Positions 1 through 4,977 of a DNA stretch of 6,691 bases are shown one piece after another (positions within the stretch are counted from its first letter, which is position 1; each line of letters starts with the position of its first letter). The position numbers and the translations under genes were made by a program. Origin of the DNA: Chloroflexota bacterium (GTDB lineage: Bacteria > Chloroflexota > Limnocylindria > Limnocylindrales > CSP1-4). The stretch covers positions 1 through 6,691 of the forward strand of contig JAKAMV010000582.1 of NCBI GenBank assembly GCA_021812735.1, in the 5' to 3' direction. The notes beneath the pieces were generated by a model. It was not told where the DNA came from. It ran no database searches and worked only from the letters and a program-made list of their open reading frames with translations.

Positions 1-815
1 AGGTACCAGTCGAGCGCGACGAGCCAGCCGCCGGGGCGAACCGCCGCCCAGGCCGAGCGCAGCGTCCCGACCGGGTCGGGCAGCTGGTGGAGCGCGTACT
101 GGAAGTACACGAGGTCCGCCTCCGCGACGTGGCCGATCGCCAGCATCGACCCCTGCTCGACGCCGATCACGTCCGCGAGGCCCGCCTCGGCGATGTTCGC
201 CAGCGCGCGGGCGACCGAGTCGGGCTCGAACTCGACGCCCGTGAGCGCGAGACCGGGGAACCGACGCGCCATCGCGATCAGCCAGCGGCCGCCGCCGGAG
301 TGCACGTCGATGACCCTCGCGCCGAAGCGCAGGTCCGCCACGAGCTGCGGCAGGGCGCCCAGGACCTCCTGGAAGAAGACCGCGACATCCTGGACGGTGA
401 GCCGCTCGATCGCGATGCGGTACCGGTCGGGCCGCCCGAGCGCCGGCCTGCCCGTCCGGAAGACGTCCGGCAGGCGGTCGTAGTCGAGGCTGCCGACGGC
501 CGCGAACTGGAACTGCCCGCCGAGGAACTCGGGCCGGTCCGCGTCCAGCAGAATCGTGCCGACGTCGCCCGGGACCCGGATCCGGCCGTCCGCCGTCTCC
601 ACGAGATCGAACGCGTCCGCTCCCCACGCCCATCGGCCCGCCAGCGCGGGCTCGACACCCGTCTTCGACGCGAGCTCGGCCGAGGTGAGGCCCGCCGTAC
701 CGGCGTCGCGGAGCGCGTCGAACAGGCCGAGCTCGAGGCCGGTGAACACGTACCACGTCCGGTAGAAGCCGCGGAGGCTGCCGAGGAGGTCTTCGAAGCG
801 GTCGTCGAGGCGCAT
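1..815 (-). CDS. Class I SAM-dependent methyltransferase, 3' end cut by window edge
   Basis: The minus strand is open from the ATG at 815-813 to the left edge (271 codons, no stop), so the C-terminus is missing. Residues about 15-100 form an N-terminal winged-helix-like/dimerisation region (FYRTWYVFTGLELGLFDAL, then LTSAELASKTGVEP), as in many small-molecule methyltransferases of the O-methyltransferase and Rv2258c-like types. The Rossmann core starts near residue 166. Motif I is VIDVHSGGGRW (168-178), the acidic end of strand 2 is GVEFEPDS (193-200), and ADLVYFQYALHQLPDP (233-248) and VRPGGWLVALDWY (259-271) are the later core strands. The enzyme should transfer a methyl group from S-adenosylmethionine in the cytoplasm; the acceptor cannot be told. 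The first glycine of the usual DxGxGxG motif is histidine here. ATG 815 is the only in-frame ATG close by, and a -10-like hexamer lies 6 nt upstream. It is divergent from the sigma factor gene and shares its 116-bp control region. Confidence 0.88.
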   Translation of the reverse strand, partial: MRLDDRFEDLLGSLRGFYRTWYVFTGLELGLFDALRDAGTAGLTSAELASKTGVEPALAGRWAWGADAFDLVETADGRIRVPGDVGTILLDADRPEFLGGQFQFAAVGSLDYDRLPDVFRTGRPALGRPDRYRIAIERLTVQDVAVFFQEVLGALPQLVADLRFGARVIDVHSGGGRWLIAMARRFPGLALTGVEFEPDSVARALANIAEAGLADVIGVEQGSMLAIGHVAEADLVYFQYALHQLPDPVGTLRSAWAAVRPGGWLVALDWY

Positions 816-833
816 GGCCGCATTGTGGCATGC
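816..833 (-). promoter_or_regulatory. Possible extended -10 giving a leaderless methyltransferase transcript
   Basis: On the minus strand the bases TGC-CACAAT (-10-like hexamer at 827-822, TG at 830-829) end 6 nt before the ATG at 815. CACAAT matches TATAAT at 4 of 6 positions and the TGn extension is present. Transcription would start at or next to the A of the start codon, giving a leaderless mRNA, and no Shine-Dalgarno sequence is visible here. The spacing equals that of the -10-like box before the aminotransferase at 4978. Short motif, so the call is tentative. Confidence 0.3.
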
Positions 834-856
834 GACGATGGGGTCCCGGCATGCCG
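827..856. repeat. Paired GGCATGC sites, 21 bp apart, in the divergent promoter region
   Basis: GGCATGC occurs at 827-833 and again at 848-854. The second copy lies in a perfect 10-bp palindrome, CGGCATGCCG (847-856). The 21-bp centre-to-centre spacing is two turns of B-DNA, so a dimeric regulator could bind both sites on one face. The first copy overlaps the proposed extended -10 of the methyltransferase and the second lies near where its -35 would be, which would suit a repressor. The pattern is directly visible; operator function is inferred. Confidence 0.35.
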
Positions 857-874
857 CCCGGTCGTGGCCGGGTG

Positions 875-903
875 GCGGTTGCGGTCCGGCCCGACGCAAC
901 CGC
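875..903. repeat. 9-bp perfect inverted repeat upstream of the sigma factor gene
   Basis: GCGGTTGCG (875-883) and CGCAACCGC (895-903) are perfect reverse complements with an 11-nt spacer. The element ends 28 bp before the ATG at 932. It could be an operator for the sigma-alkyltransferase operon or a hairpin in its leader. No clear -10/-35 pair or Shine-Dalgarno sequence is seen between it and the start codon, so the sigma factor promoter is not located. Confidence 0.4.
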
Positions 904-931
904 ACCGCCGCCGGGCGTGTTCTCGCTCGTG

Positions 932-1510
932 ATGGACGACCAGACCCTCGCCCTTGCCCTGGCCCAGGACCTCGACGCCGCCTTCGAGCCCCTCGTGCGG
1001 ACGCACGCCGACCGCTGCTACTCGATCGCGCTGCGCGTGCTGGGCAACCCGCACGACGCGGAGGAGGTGGCGCAGGACGCCCTCGTGCGCGCGTACCGGG
1101 CGCTGGCCGGCTACGAGCCCGGACGCATCCGCGACCTGCGGCTTCGGCCGTGGCTCGCGACGATCACGGTGAACCTATGTCGGAACCGGGCGCGTCGGGC
1201 CGTCGGCAGCACGACGCCGCTCGACGTTGCGACGGCCGGGGGGCGGGAGCCTGCCGCGCCGAGGCGCGACGGACCGGCGGCGCAGGCAGAGGCATCCGAC
1301 GACCGCGAGCGCCTGGCGGCGCTCCTCGGGGCACTCCCCGAGCGGTACCGGGTGCCGGTCGTCCTGCGCCATGTCAGCGACCTCACCTACGCGGAGGTCG
1401 CCGAGGCCCTCGGTCGCCCGGAGGGAACGGTGAAGGCCCAGGTCCACCGCGGGCTCGCGATGTTGCGGGGGGCGGCGAGGGACGCCGGGCTCGAGGAGGT
1501 GACGCCATGA
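932..1510 (+). CDS. ECF-type (group 4) RNA polymerase sigma factor, 192 aa
   Basis: The protein directs RNA polymerase to a specific promoter set. Sigma region 2 covers about residues 17-90 (FEPLVRTHADRCYSIALRVLG, then HDAEEVAQDALVRAYRAL, with WLATITVNLCRNRARR as the region 2.3/2.4 helix). A loose linker of small and charged residues covers about 91-122. Sigma region 4 covers about 126-180 (LGALPERYRVPVVLRHVSD, then the helix-turn-helix LTYAEVAEALGRPEGTVKAQVHRG). Region 3 is absent and the length is normal for the ECF group. It ends 12 residues after region 4, so there is no C-terminal sensor extension. The start is probably ATG 932. GTG 929 is directly adjacent, and an in-frame ATG at 830 is rejected because it would add 34 residues unlike any sigma domain. 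The TGA overlaps the next ATG (ATGA, 1507-1510). The usual downstream anti-sigma gene is not present; an alkyltransferase takes its place. Confidence 0.93.
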   Translation: MDDQTLALALAQDLDAAFEPLVRTHADRCYSIALRVLGNPHDAEEVAQDALVRAYRALAGYEPGRIRDLRLRPWLATITVNLCRNRARRAVGSTTPLDVATAGGREPAAPRRDGPAAQAEASDDRERLAALLGALPERYRVPVVLRHVSDLTYAEVAEALGRPEGTVKAQVHRGLAMLRGAARDAGLEEVTP

Positions 1511-2286
1511 CCGATCGCGCGCAGCTCACGGGGCTCGCCGTCACGTCCCCGGCCGCGCTCGCCGACGACGTCCTGGTCGAGGTTGGGCTGGCGGACCGTG
1601 TGGCCCCGCTCGCCACGGCGATCGGGACGCTCTGGGTGGCGTGGAACGGCCGCGGCGTGGTGGCCGTGGCCGAGGCCGCGGACGGCCCGGCGGCCGCGGC
1701 CGAGCACGCCGCACGCTACGGGCGACGAGCGGTCCTCGGCCGCACCCTGCCGCGCGGGCTGGCATCCGCCATCTCGCGGCGCCTGGCCGGCGACCGCCTG
1801 GCGCCCCTGGCGCTCGACCTCCGCGGGCGCACGCCGTTCGAGATCGCGGTCTGGGCGAAAGCGCTCGAGATCCCCTACGGCGAGATCCGGCCGTACGGCT
1901 GGATCGCCGCGGAGATCGGCCGGCCGAGGGCGGTCCGTGCCGTGGGGACGGCCCTGGGACGCAACCCGGTGCCGCTCCTGGTCCCGTGCCATCGCGTGGT
2001 CCGGACCGACGGGCGCATCGGCAACTACTCCCTGGGCGGCCCGCACAACAAGCGCGCGATCCTCGCGGCGGAGGGCCTCGACCCGGACGCGCTCGAGGAC
2101 GACGCGCGGCGCGGCGTGCGCCTCGTGGGCAGCGACACGACGAAGATCTGCTGCTGGCCGACGTGCCGCCATGCCCGTCGGGTCGCGCCGCAGCACAGAG
2201 TGCCCTTCCGGAGCCTCCGCGAGGCCGCCACCCGCGGCTACCGCCCGTGCAAGGTGTGCCGCCCGGTCGCCTACGAGGCGTCATAG
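1507..2286 (+). CDS. ogt: O6-methylguanine-DNA methyltransferase with C-terminal Ada-type zinc (methylphosphotriester) domain, 259 aa
   Basis: A suicide DNA-repair enzyme that should move the O6-alkyl group of guanine onto its own cysteine. Residues about 38-105 are the variable N-terminal domain (TAIGTLWVAWNGRGVVAVAE). Residues 109-190 are the catalytic helix-turn-helix domain: TPFEIAVWAKALEIPYGEIR, the arginine-finger segment RAVRAVGTALGRNP (141-154), the active site PCHRVV with Cys161, and GNYSLGGPHNKRAIL. Residues about 208-255 match the N-terminal zinc domain of E. coli Ada: TTKICCWPTC and GYRPCKVCRP give Cys216, Cys220, Cys248 and Cys251, spaced 4/28/3 against 4/27/3 for Ada Cys38/42/69/72. 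One of these would accept methyl from DNA phosphotriesters in the Ada model. The order is reversed relative to Ada and the AraC-type activator domain is absent. A strong ribosome binding site, GGAGGTGA (1495-1502), lies inside the sigma gene and the starts overlap, so the two genes are translationally coupled. Confidence 0.93.
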   Translation: MTDRAQLTGLAVTSPAALADDVLVEVGLADRVAPLATAIGTLWVAWNGRGVVAVAEAADGPAAAAEHAARYGRRAVLGRTLPRGLASAISRRLAGDRLAPLALDLRGRTPFEIAVWAKALEIPYGEIRPYGWIAAEIGRPRAVRAVGTALGRNPVPLLVPCHRVVRTDGRIGNYSLGGPHNKRAILAAEGLDPDALEDDARRGVRLVGSDTTKICCWPTCRHARRVAPQHRVPFRSLREAATRGYRPCKVCRPVAYEAS

Positions 2287-2314
2287 GCCCACCGCGCGAG
2301 GCGGTTTTGGCCTA
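2284..2314 (+). terminator. Hairpin with T-run after the sigma-alkyltransferase operon
   Basis: TAGGCC (2284-2289, beginning with the stop codon) pairs with GGCCTA (2309-2314). Inside it ACCGC (2291-2295) pairs with GCGGT (2301-2305) around a 5-nt loop, followed by four T residues (2305-2308). The inner stem plus T-run looks like a short intrinsic terminator and the outer stem would lengthen it to 11 paired bases with a small internal loop. The right arm touches the possible -10 of the next gene. Complementarity is visible; termination is inferred. Confidence 0.5.
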
Positions 2315-2371
2315 CGCTGCTAGCGCAAGGCGGGCGGCCGGCCCGATGCACTCCGCCGACCGAAGCAGGAG
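2313..2371 (+). promoter_or_regulatory. Possible -10 and ribosome binding site for the EamA exporter gene
   Basis: TACGCT (2313-2318) fits a TAnnnT -10 element. Its context (GCCTACGCT) resembles GCCTATACT upstream of the aminotransferase. No good -35 is seen. AGGAG (2367-2371) is a clear Shine-Dalgarno sequence 6 nt before GTG 2378 and settles the start codon. The ribosome binding site is well supported, the -10 much less so. Confidence 0.4.
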
Positions 2372-2377
2372 CCGCCC

Positions 2378-3337
2378 GTGACCTCGAGATCCGCCAGCCC
2401 GCTCCTCGTCTGGGCCGGCATCCTGACGCTCTACGTGGTCTGGGGCTCCACATATCTCGCCATCCGGGTGGCGGTCGGCAGCATCCCGCCGTTCCTCATG
2501 GCCGGGATCCGGTTCGTGGCGGCTGGCACGCTCCTGACGGCGGCCGTCTGGGCGTGGGGCCGAGGCACGGTGCGGCTCCCCAACCGCCGCGAGGCGATCG
2601 ATTCGGCGGTCGTCGGGGCCATGCTGCTCATCGGCGGCATGGGCATGGTCTCCTGGGCCGAGACGACGGTGCCCTCGGGGATCGCTGCGCTTCTGGCGGG
2701 ACTCATGCCCATGTGGCTCGGCGTGTTCGCGCGCGTCGTGTTCGGCGAGCGGATGGCGCGCGGGGCGGTGGCGGGCACGATCGTGGGGCTGGCCGGCGTG
2801 GCCCTGCTGGTGGGCCCGACGCTCGCGACCGGCGGCGCCGAGGCGCCCGGGCTGATCGCCCTGCTCCTCTCGCCGATGTCCTGGGCCGCGGGCTCGCTCT
2901 ACGCGGCGCGGCGCGCGGTCCTGCCGAAGCCCGCGCTGATGGCGTCGGGCACCGAGATGCTGCTCGGCGGCCTGCTGCTGCTGGCGGTCGCCGCGGTGAC
3001 TGGCGAGGTCGGGGGCTTCTCCCCGGCAGCCGTCACCCCAGACGCCTGGCTCGGCCTGCTCTACCTGACCACGGTCGGCAGCCTCGTCGGCTTCGTCACG
3101 TTCGCGTGGCTGGTGGGCGTGGCGCCCCTGGCGCGCGTGACAACCTACGCCTACGTCAACCCGATGGTGGCCGTGATCCTGGGCGCGATCATCCTGGGCG
3201 AGGCGCTGGACCTGCGGACGATCGCGGGGGCCGTGGTCGTCGTGGCGGGTGTGGTGCTGATCGTGTCGGCGACGCGCCAGCCCAGCCGGGAGCGCGAGTC
3301 GGTGCCCGCGCCGGAGCCGGTGCCCAGCGCGGGCTGA
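2378..3337 (+). CDS. yedA: EamA/DMT-superfamily inner-membrane exporter, YedA-like, 319 aa
   Basis: A membrane transporter of the drug/metabolite transporter superfamily with two EamA repeats of five helices each (about residues 13-146 and 158-297). Characteristic segments are LYVVWGSTYLAIRVAV (19-33), IPPFLMAGIRFVAAGTLL (36-53), VPSGIAALLAGLMP (98-111), GLAGVALLVGP (137-147), SPMSWAAGSLYAARR (165-179) and TTYAYVNPMVAVILGAIILGE (255-275). These line up with E. coli YedA as I remember it (WGSTY, MAGxRF, VPSGIAA, SYAYVNPVVAVLLG). The last 20 residues are a polar, proline-rich tail, probably cytoplasmic. The family exports metabolites or amino acids with proton exchange, but the substrate of this protein is unknown. 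GTG 2378 is chosen because AGGAG lies 6 nt upstream and the first helix starts soon after. It is probably transcribed alone, convergent with the acyl-CoA dehydrogenase gene. Confidence 0.92.
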   Translation: MTSRSASPLLVWAGILTLYVVWGSTYLAIRVAVGSIPPFLMAGIRFVAAGTLLTAAVWAWGRGTVRLPNRREAIDSAVVGAMLLIGGMGMVSWAETTVPSGIAALLAGLMPMWLGVFARVVFGERMARGAVAGTIVGLAGVALLVGPTLATGGAEAPGLIALLLSPMSWAAGSLYAARRAVLPKPALMASGTEMLLGGLLLLAVAAVTGEVGGFSPAAVTPDAWLGLLYLTTVGSLVGFVTFAWLVGVAPLARVTTYAYVNPMVAVILGAIILGEALDLRTIAGAVVVVAGVVLIVSATRQPSRERESVPAPEPVPSAG

Positions 3338-3346
3338 TCGCCCCTT

Positions 3347-3362
3347 CGCGCCCGTCGGCGCG
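3347..3362. terminator. GC hairpin between two convergent genes, possible bidirectional terminator
   Basis: CGCGCC (3347-3352) and GGCGCG (3357-3362) are perfect reverse complements around the 4-nt loop CGTC. The hairpin sits in the 54-bp gap between the stop codons of the exporter (3337) and the acyl-CoA dehydrogenase (3392), where a shared terminator is expected. There is no T-run on either strand (only TT just upstream), so strength is uncertain. Confidence 0.35.
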
Positions 3363-3391
3363 GGCAGCCCGCCATGCTGTCAGCGGAGCGG

Positions 3392-4594
3392 TCAGCCCCG
3401 CTCGAAGCCCTGGGCCGGCCACGGCTCGCAGCGCAGCGGGCGGTCGTGGCGGTACCCCAGCGCGTAGTCCGCCTGGATCAGCGTGTGCAGCTGGCTGGTG
3501 CCCTCGTAGATCACCGCGGCCTTGGAGTTGCGCAGGTAGCGCTCCACCGGGAACTCGTTCGAGTAGCCATTGGCGCCGTGGATCTGGATGGCGTCGAGCG
3601 CCGCCTGCACCGAGTGGTCGGTGGCGTGCCACTTGGCGAGCGAAGTCTCGCGCGTGTTGCGCAGCCCGCGGTTCTTGAGCGCTGCCGCCTGGTACACCAG
3701 CAGCCGGCCGATCTCGGTGCCCTTGGCCATGTTGGCGATCATCTGCTTCACGAGCTGGTGCTGGCCGATCTCCTGGCCGAACGTCTGGCGCTCGTGCGCG
3801 TACTTGAGCGACGCGTCGAGGCAGGCCTGCGCGAGGCCGACGGCGCCCGCGGCGACGGTGAACCGCCCCTGGTCGATGGCGCTCATCGCGATGAGGAAGC
3901 CCTCGCCCTCCTCGCCGATGCGGTTCTCCACCGGCACGCGCACGTTCTCGAAGTTGAGCAGGCCGGTGTTGCCGGCCCGGATGCCGAGCTTGCCGTGGAG
4001 CGTGCCGCTGGTCAGGCCGGGCATCCCCCGCTCCAGCACGAAGGCCGTGATGCCCTTGTGCTTCTTGGCGCGGTCCACGCTCGCGAAGACCAGGAAGTGG
4101 TCGGCGATGTCCGCGAGGCTGATCCAGATCTTGCCGCCGTTGATCACGTAGCTGTCGCCGTCCCGGCGCGCGGTGGTGGCCAGGTTGCCGGCATCCGTGC
4201 CCACACCGGGCTCCGTCAGGCTGAACGTCGCGATCTTCTCGCCTTTCGCCTGCGGCACCAGCCAGCGCTGGCGCTGCTCCTCGGTGCCCCACTGGAGCAA
4301 CGTCAGGCTGTTGAGGCCGACGTGAACGCTCTGCACGACGCGGAACGCCGTGTCCGCCCGCTCCAGCTCCTCGCACAGGATCGCGAAGCTGACGTAGTCC
4401 ATCCCCGACCCGCCGTACTGCTCCGGGATCGGCGCGCCGAGGAAGCCCAGCTCCCCCATCTTCGCGAAGACCTCGCGGTGGACCTCGCCGTTGGCGTCCC
4501 ACTCGCGGATGTTCGGGAGGATCTCCGCCTCGACGAACGCACGGGCGGCGTCGCGGACGAGCTTGTTCTCGTCGGTCAGGGTGAAGTCGATCAC
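3392..4594 (-). CDS. Acyl-CoA dehydrogenase (FAD-dependent), 400 aa
   Basis: A cytoplasmic flavoenzyme oxidising an acyl-CoA at the alpha-beta bond and passing electrons to an electron-transfer flavoprotein. The N-terminal helical domain covers about residues 3-118, with FLGAPIPEQYGGSGMDYVSFA at 51-71. The beta domain follows, with the signature FSLTEPGVGTDAGNL (124-138) and KIWISLADIADHFLVFA (155-171). The C-terminal helical domain carries RQTFG (269-273), IQIHGANGYSNEFPVERYLR (336-355) and AAVIYEGTSQLH (359-370). Glu364 in YEGTS is at the place of the catalytic base of medium-chain and related dehydrogenases. The length is standard. Residues 373-390 (IQADYALGYRHDRPLRCE) recall sequences annotated as general or glutaryl-CoA-type dehydrogenases, but substrate cannot be assigned. 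The start is GTG 4594-4592; AAGGA is only 2 nt upstream and GAGG about 10 nt upstream, so the ribosome binding site is not ideal, but the protein aligns from its first residues (MIDFTLTDE). It is divergent from the aminotransferase gene. Confidence 0.94.
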   Translation of the reverse strand: MIDFTLTDENKLVRDAARAFVEAEILPNIREWDANGEVHREVFAKMGELGFLGAPIPEQYGGSGMDYVSFAILCEELERADTAFRVVQSVHVGLNSLTLLQWGTEEQRQRWLVPQAKGEKIATFSLTEPGVGTDAGNLATTARRDGDSYVINGGKIWISLADIADHFLVFASVDRAKKHKGITAFVLERGMPGLTSGTLHGKLGIRAGNTGLLNFENVRVPVENRIGEEGEGFLIAMSAIDQGRFTVAAGAVGLAQACLDASLKYAHERQTFGQEIGQHQLVKQMIANMAKGTEIGRLLVYQAAALKNRGLRNTRETSLAKWHATDHSVQAALDAIQIHGANGYSNEFPVERYLRNSKAAVIYEGTSQLHTLIQADYALGYRHDRPLRCEPWPAQGFERG

Positions 4595-4662
4595 GATCCT
4601 TGCGCCTCGGGTGTCTGGTTTTCAGGGCGAGCGCCCCGGGCCAGCGGGGCGGACGTCGGGCC

Positions 4663-4668
4663 ATCCTA
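4663..4668 (-). promoter_or_regulatory. Possible -10 box for the acyl-CoA dehydrogenase gene
   Basis: On the minus strand TAGGAT (4668-4663) matches TATAAT at 4 of 6 positions, including the conserved TA and final T. It would start transcription near 4656 and leave a leader of about 60 nt. No recognisable -35 hexamer is found at normal spacing, so this is a weak prediction. Confidence 0.25.
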
Positions 4669-4746
4669 CCGCCCGGATTCGCGCGCCCCGCCACTGTTGC
4701 GCAGGGGCGGTCGGCGACATACCCGCCAGAGTTCCCTCGACGCCCA

Positions 4747-4812
4747 GTTCCGATCTCGCGGAACCATCGGGCAGCCGGGCGGCGCGCCGCGGTGGTTCCG
4801 CGAGATCGCAAC
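4747..4812. repeat. 20-bp inverted repeat (19/20), 26-bp spacer
   Basis: The left arm 4747-4766 (core CGATCTCGCGGAACCA, 4751-4766) is the reverse complement of the right arm 4793-4812 (core TGGTTCCGCGAGATCG, 4793-4808). Sixteen bases pair perfectly, then one mismatch (4750 against 4809), then three more pairs. The spacer contains the perfect palindrome GCGGCGCGCCGC (4779-4790). The left arm has its own dyad, GTTCCG (4747-4752) and CGGAAC (4759-4764). The structure could form a long hairpin in RNA or a cruciform in DNA. It may be a dispersed palindromic (REP- or MITE-like) element or a tandem operator between the divergent genes; the window holds only this one copy. Confidence 0.8.
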
Positions 4813-4828
4813 CATCGGGCGGCCGGGG
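4762..4828. repeat. Direct repeat overlapping the inverted repeat
   Basis: AACCATCGGGCAGCCGGG (4762-4779) and AACCATCGGGCGGCCGGG (4810-4827) differ at one base, with starts 48 bp apart. Together with the inverted repeat this makes a composite: each arm has the AACC edge followed by the same TCGGGCnGCCGGG block. This looks like two copies of one unit, the second partly inverted, as in degenerate palindromic repeat elements. Confidence 0.65.
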
Positions 4829-4865
4829 CCAGGCGGAAGACCCCGCGCGGGAGGCGTGCGCGGCT

Positions 4866-4883
4866 GGGGCGGCAGCCCGCCCC
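4866..4883. other. GC-rich hairpin upstream of the aminotransferase
   Basis: GGGGCGG (4866-4872) and CCGCCCC (4877-4883) form a perfect 7-bp stem with a 4-nt loop, CAGC. No T-run follows in either direction. It lies about 80 bp upstream of the possible aminotransferase -10. In DNA of this GC content such stems can arise by chance, so no function is claimed. Confidence 0.3.
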
Positions 4884-4965
4884 GCTCGGGCCGGCGGTCG
4901 TCGCGCACCCGGGCAGGGTCGCTCGCGCCTGCCGCACCACCGCGGAGGTCGGCTCGCGCGCTGCC

Positions 4966-4971
4966 TATACT
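4966..4971 (+). promoter_or_regulatory. -10 box TATACT, probable leaderless start of the aminotransferase
   Basis: TATACT (4966-4971) matches TATAAT at 5 of 6 positions and is conspicuous in such GC-rich DNA. It ends 6 nt before GTG 4978, so the predicted transcription start falls on the start codon and the mRNA would be leaderless. The 6 nt between hold no Shine-Dalgarno sequence, which agrees. No TTGACA-like -35 is visible 16-18 bp upstream. Confidence 0.55.
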
Positions 4972-4977
4972 CGGCCC

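Larger units (their letters stand above)
4595..4977. other. 383-bp divergent intergenic region without a credible gene
   Basis: No open frame here looks like a protein; the in-frame extension upstream of the aminotransferase is rich in Arg, Ala, Pro and Gly and translates the DNA repeats. The region should hold the promoters for the acyl-CoA dehydrogenase (leftward) and the aminotransferase (rightward). It contains a large inverted repeat (4747-4812), direct repeats (4762-4828), a GC hairpin (4866-4883) and -10-like boxes at both ends, each listed separately. I see no tRNA, riboswitch core or small-RNA signature. Confidence 0.6.

Noticed and set aside
830..931. Upstream start for the sigma factor at ATG 830
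   Set aside because: The extra 34 residues are Pro/Gly/Arg/Ala-rich, would place the regulatory repeats inside the gene, and are not part of the sigma fold.
87..932. 281-codon plus-strand open frame opposite the methyltransferase
   Set aside because: The minus strand gives an uninterrupted protein with SAM-methyltransferase motifs; the plus frame is charged low-complexity sequence.
4747..4828. CRISPR array
   Set aside because: Only two degenerate repeat copies in opposite and direct orientation, no regular spacers and no cas genes nearby.
3189..4940. 583-codon minus-strand open frame overlapping the acyl-CoA dehydrogenase in another frame
   Set aside because: Low-complexity Arg/Pro/Gly/Ala translation, crossing an intergenic repeat and the end of the exporter gene; no motif.
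4600..4977. N-terminal extension of the aminotransferase to an upstream start
   Set aside because: It would add 126 residues of Arg/Ala/Pro-rich sequence made of translated DNA repeats, and a good -10 box lies just before GTG 4978.
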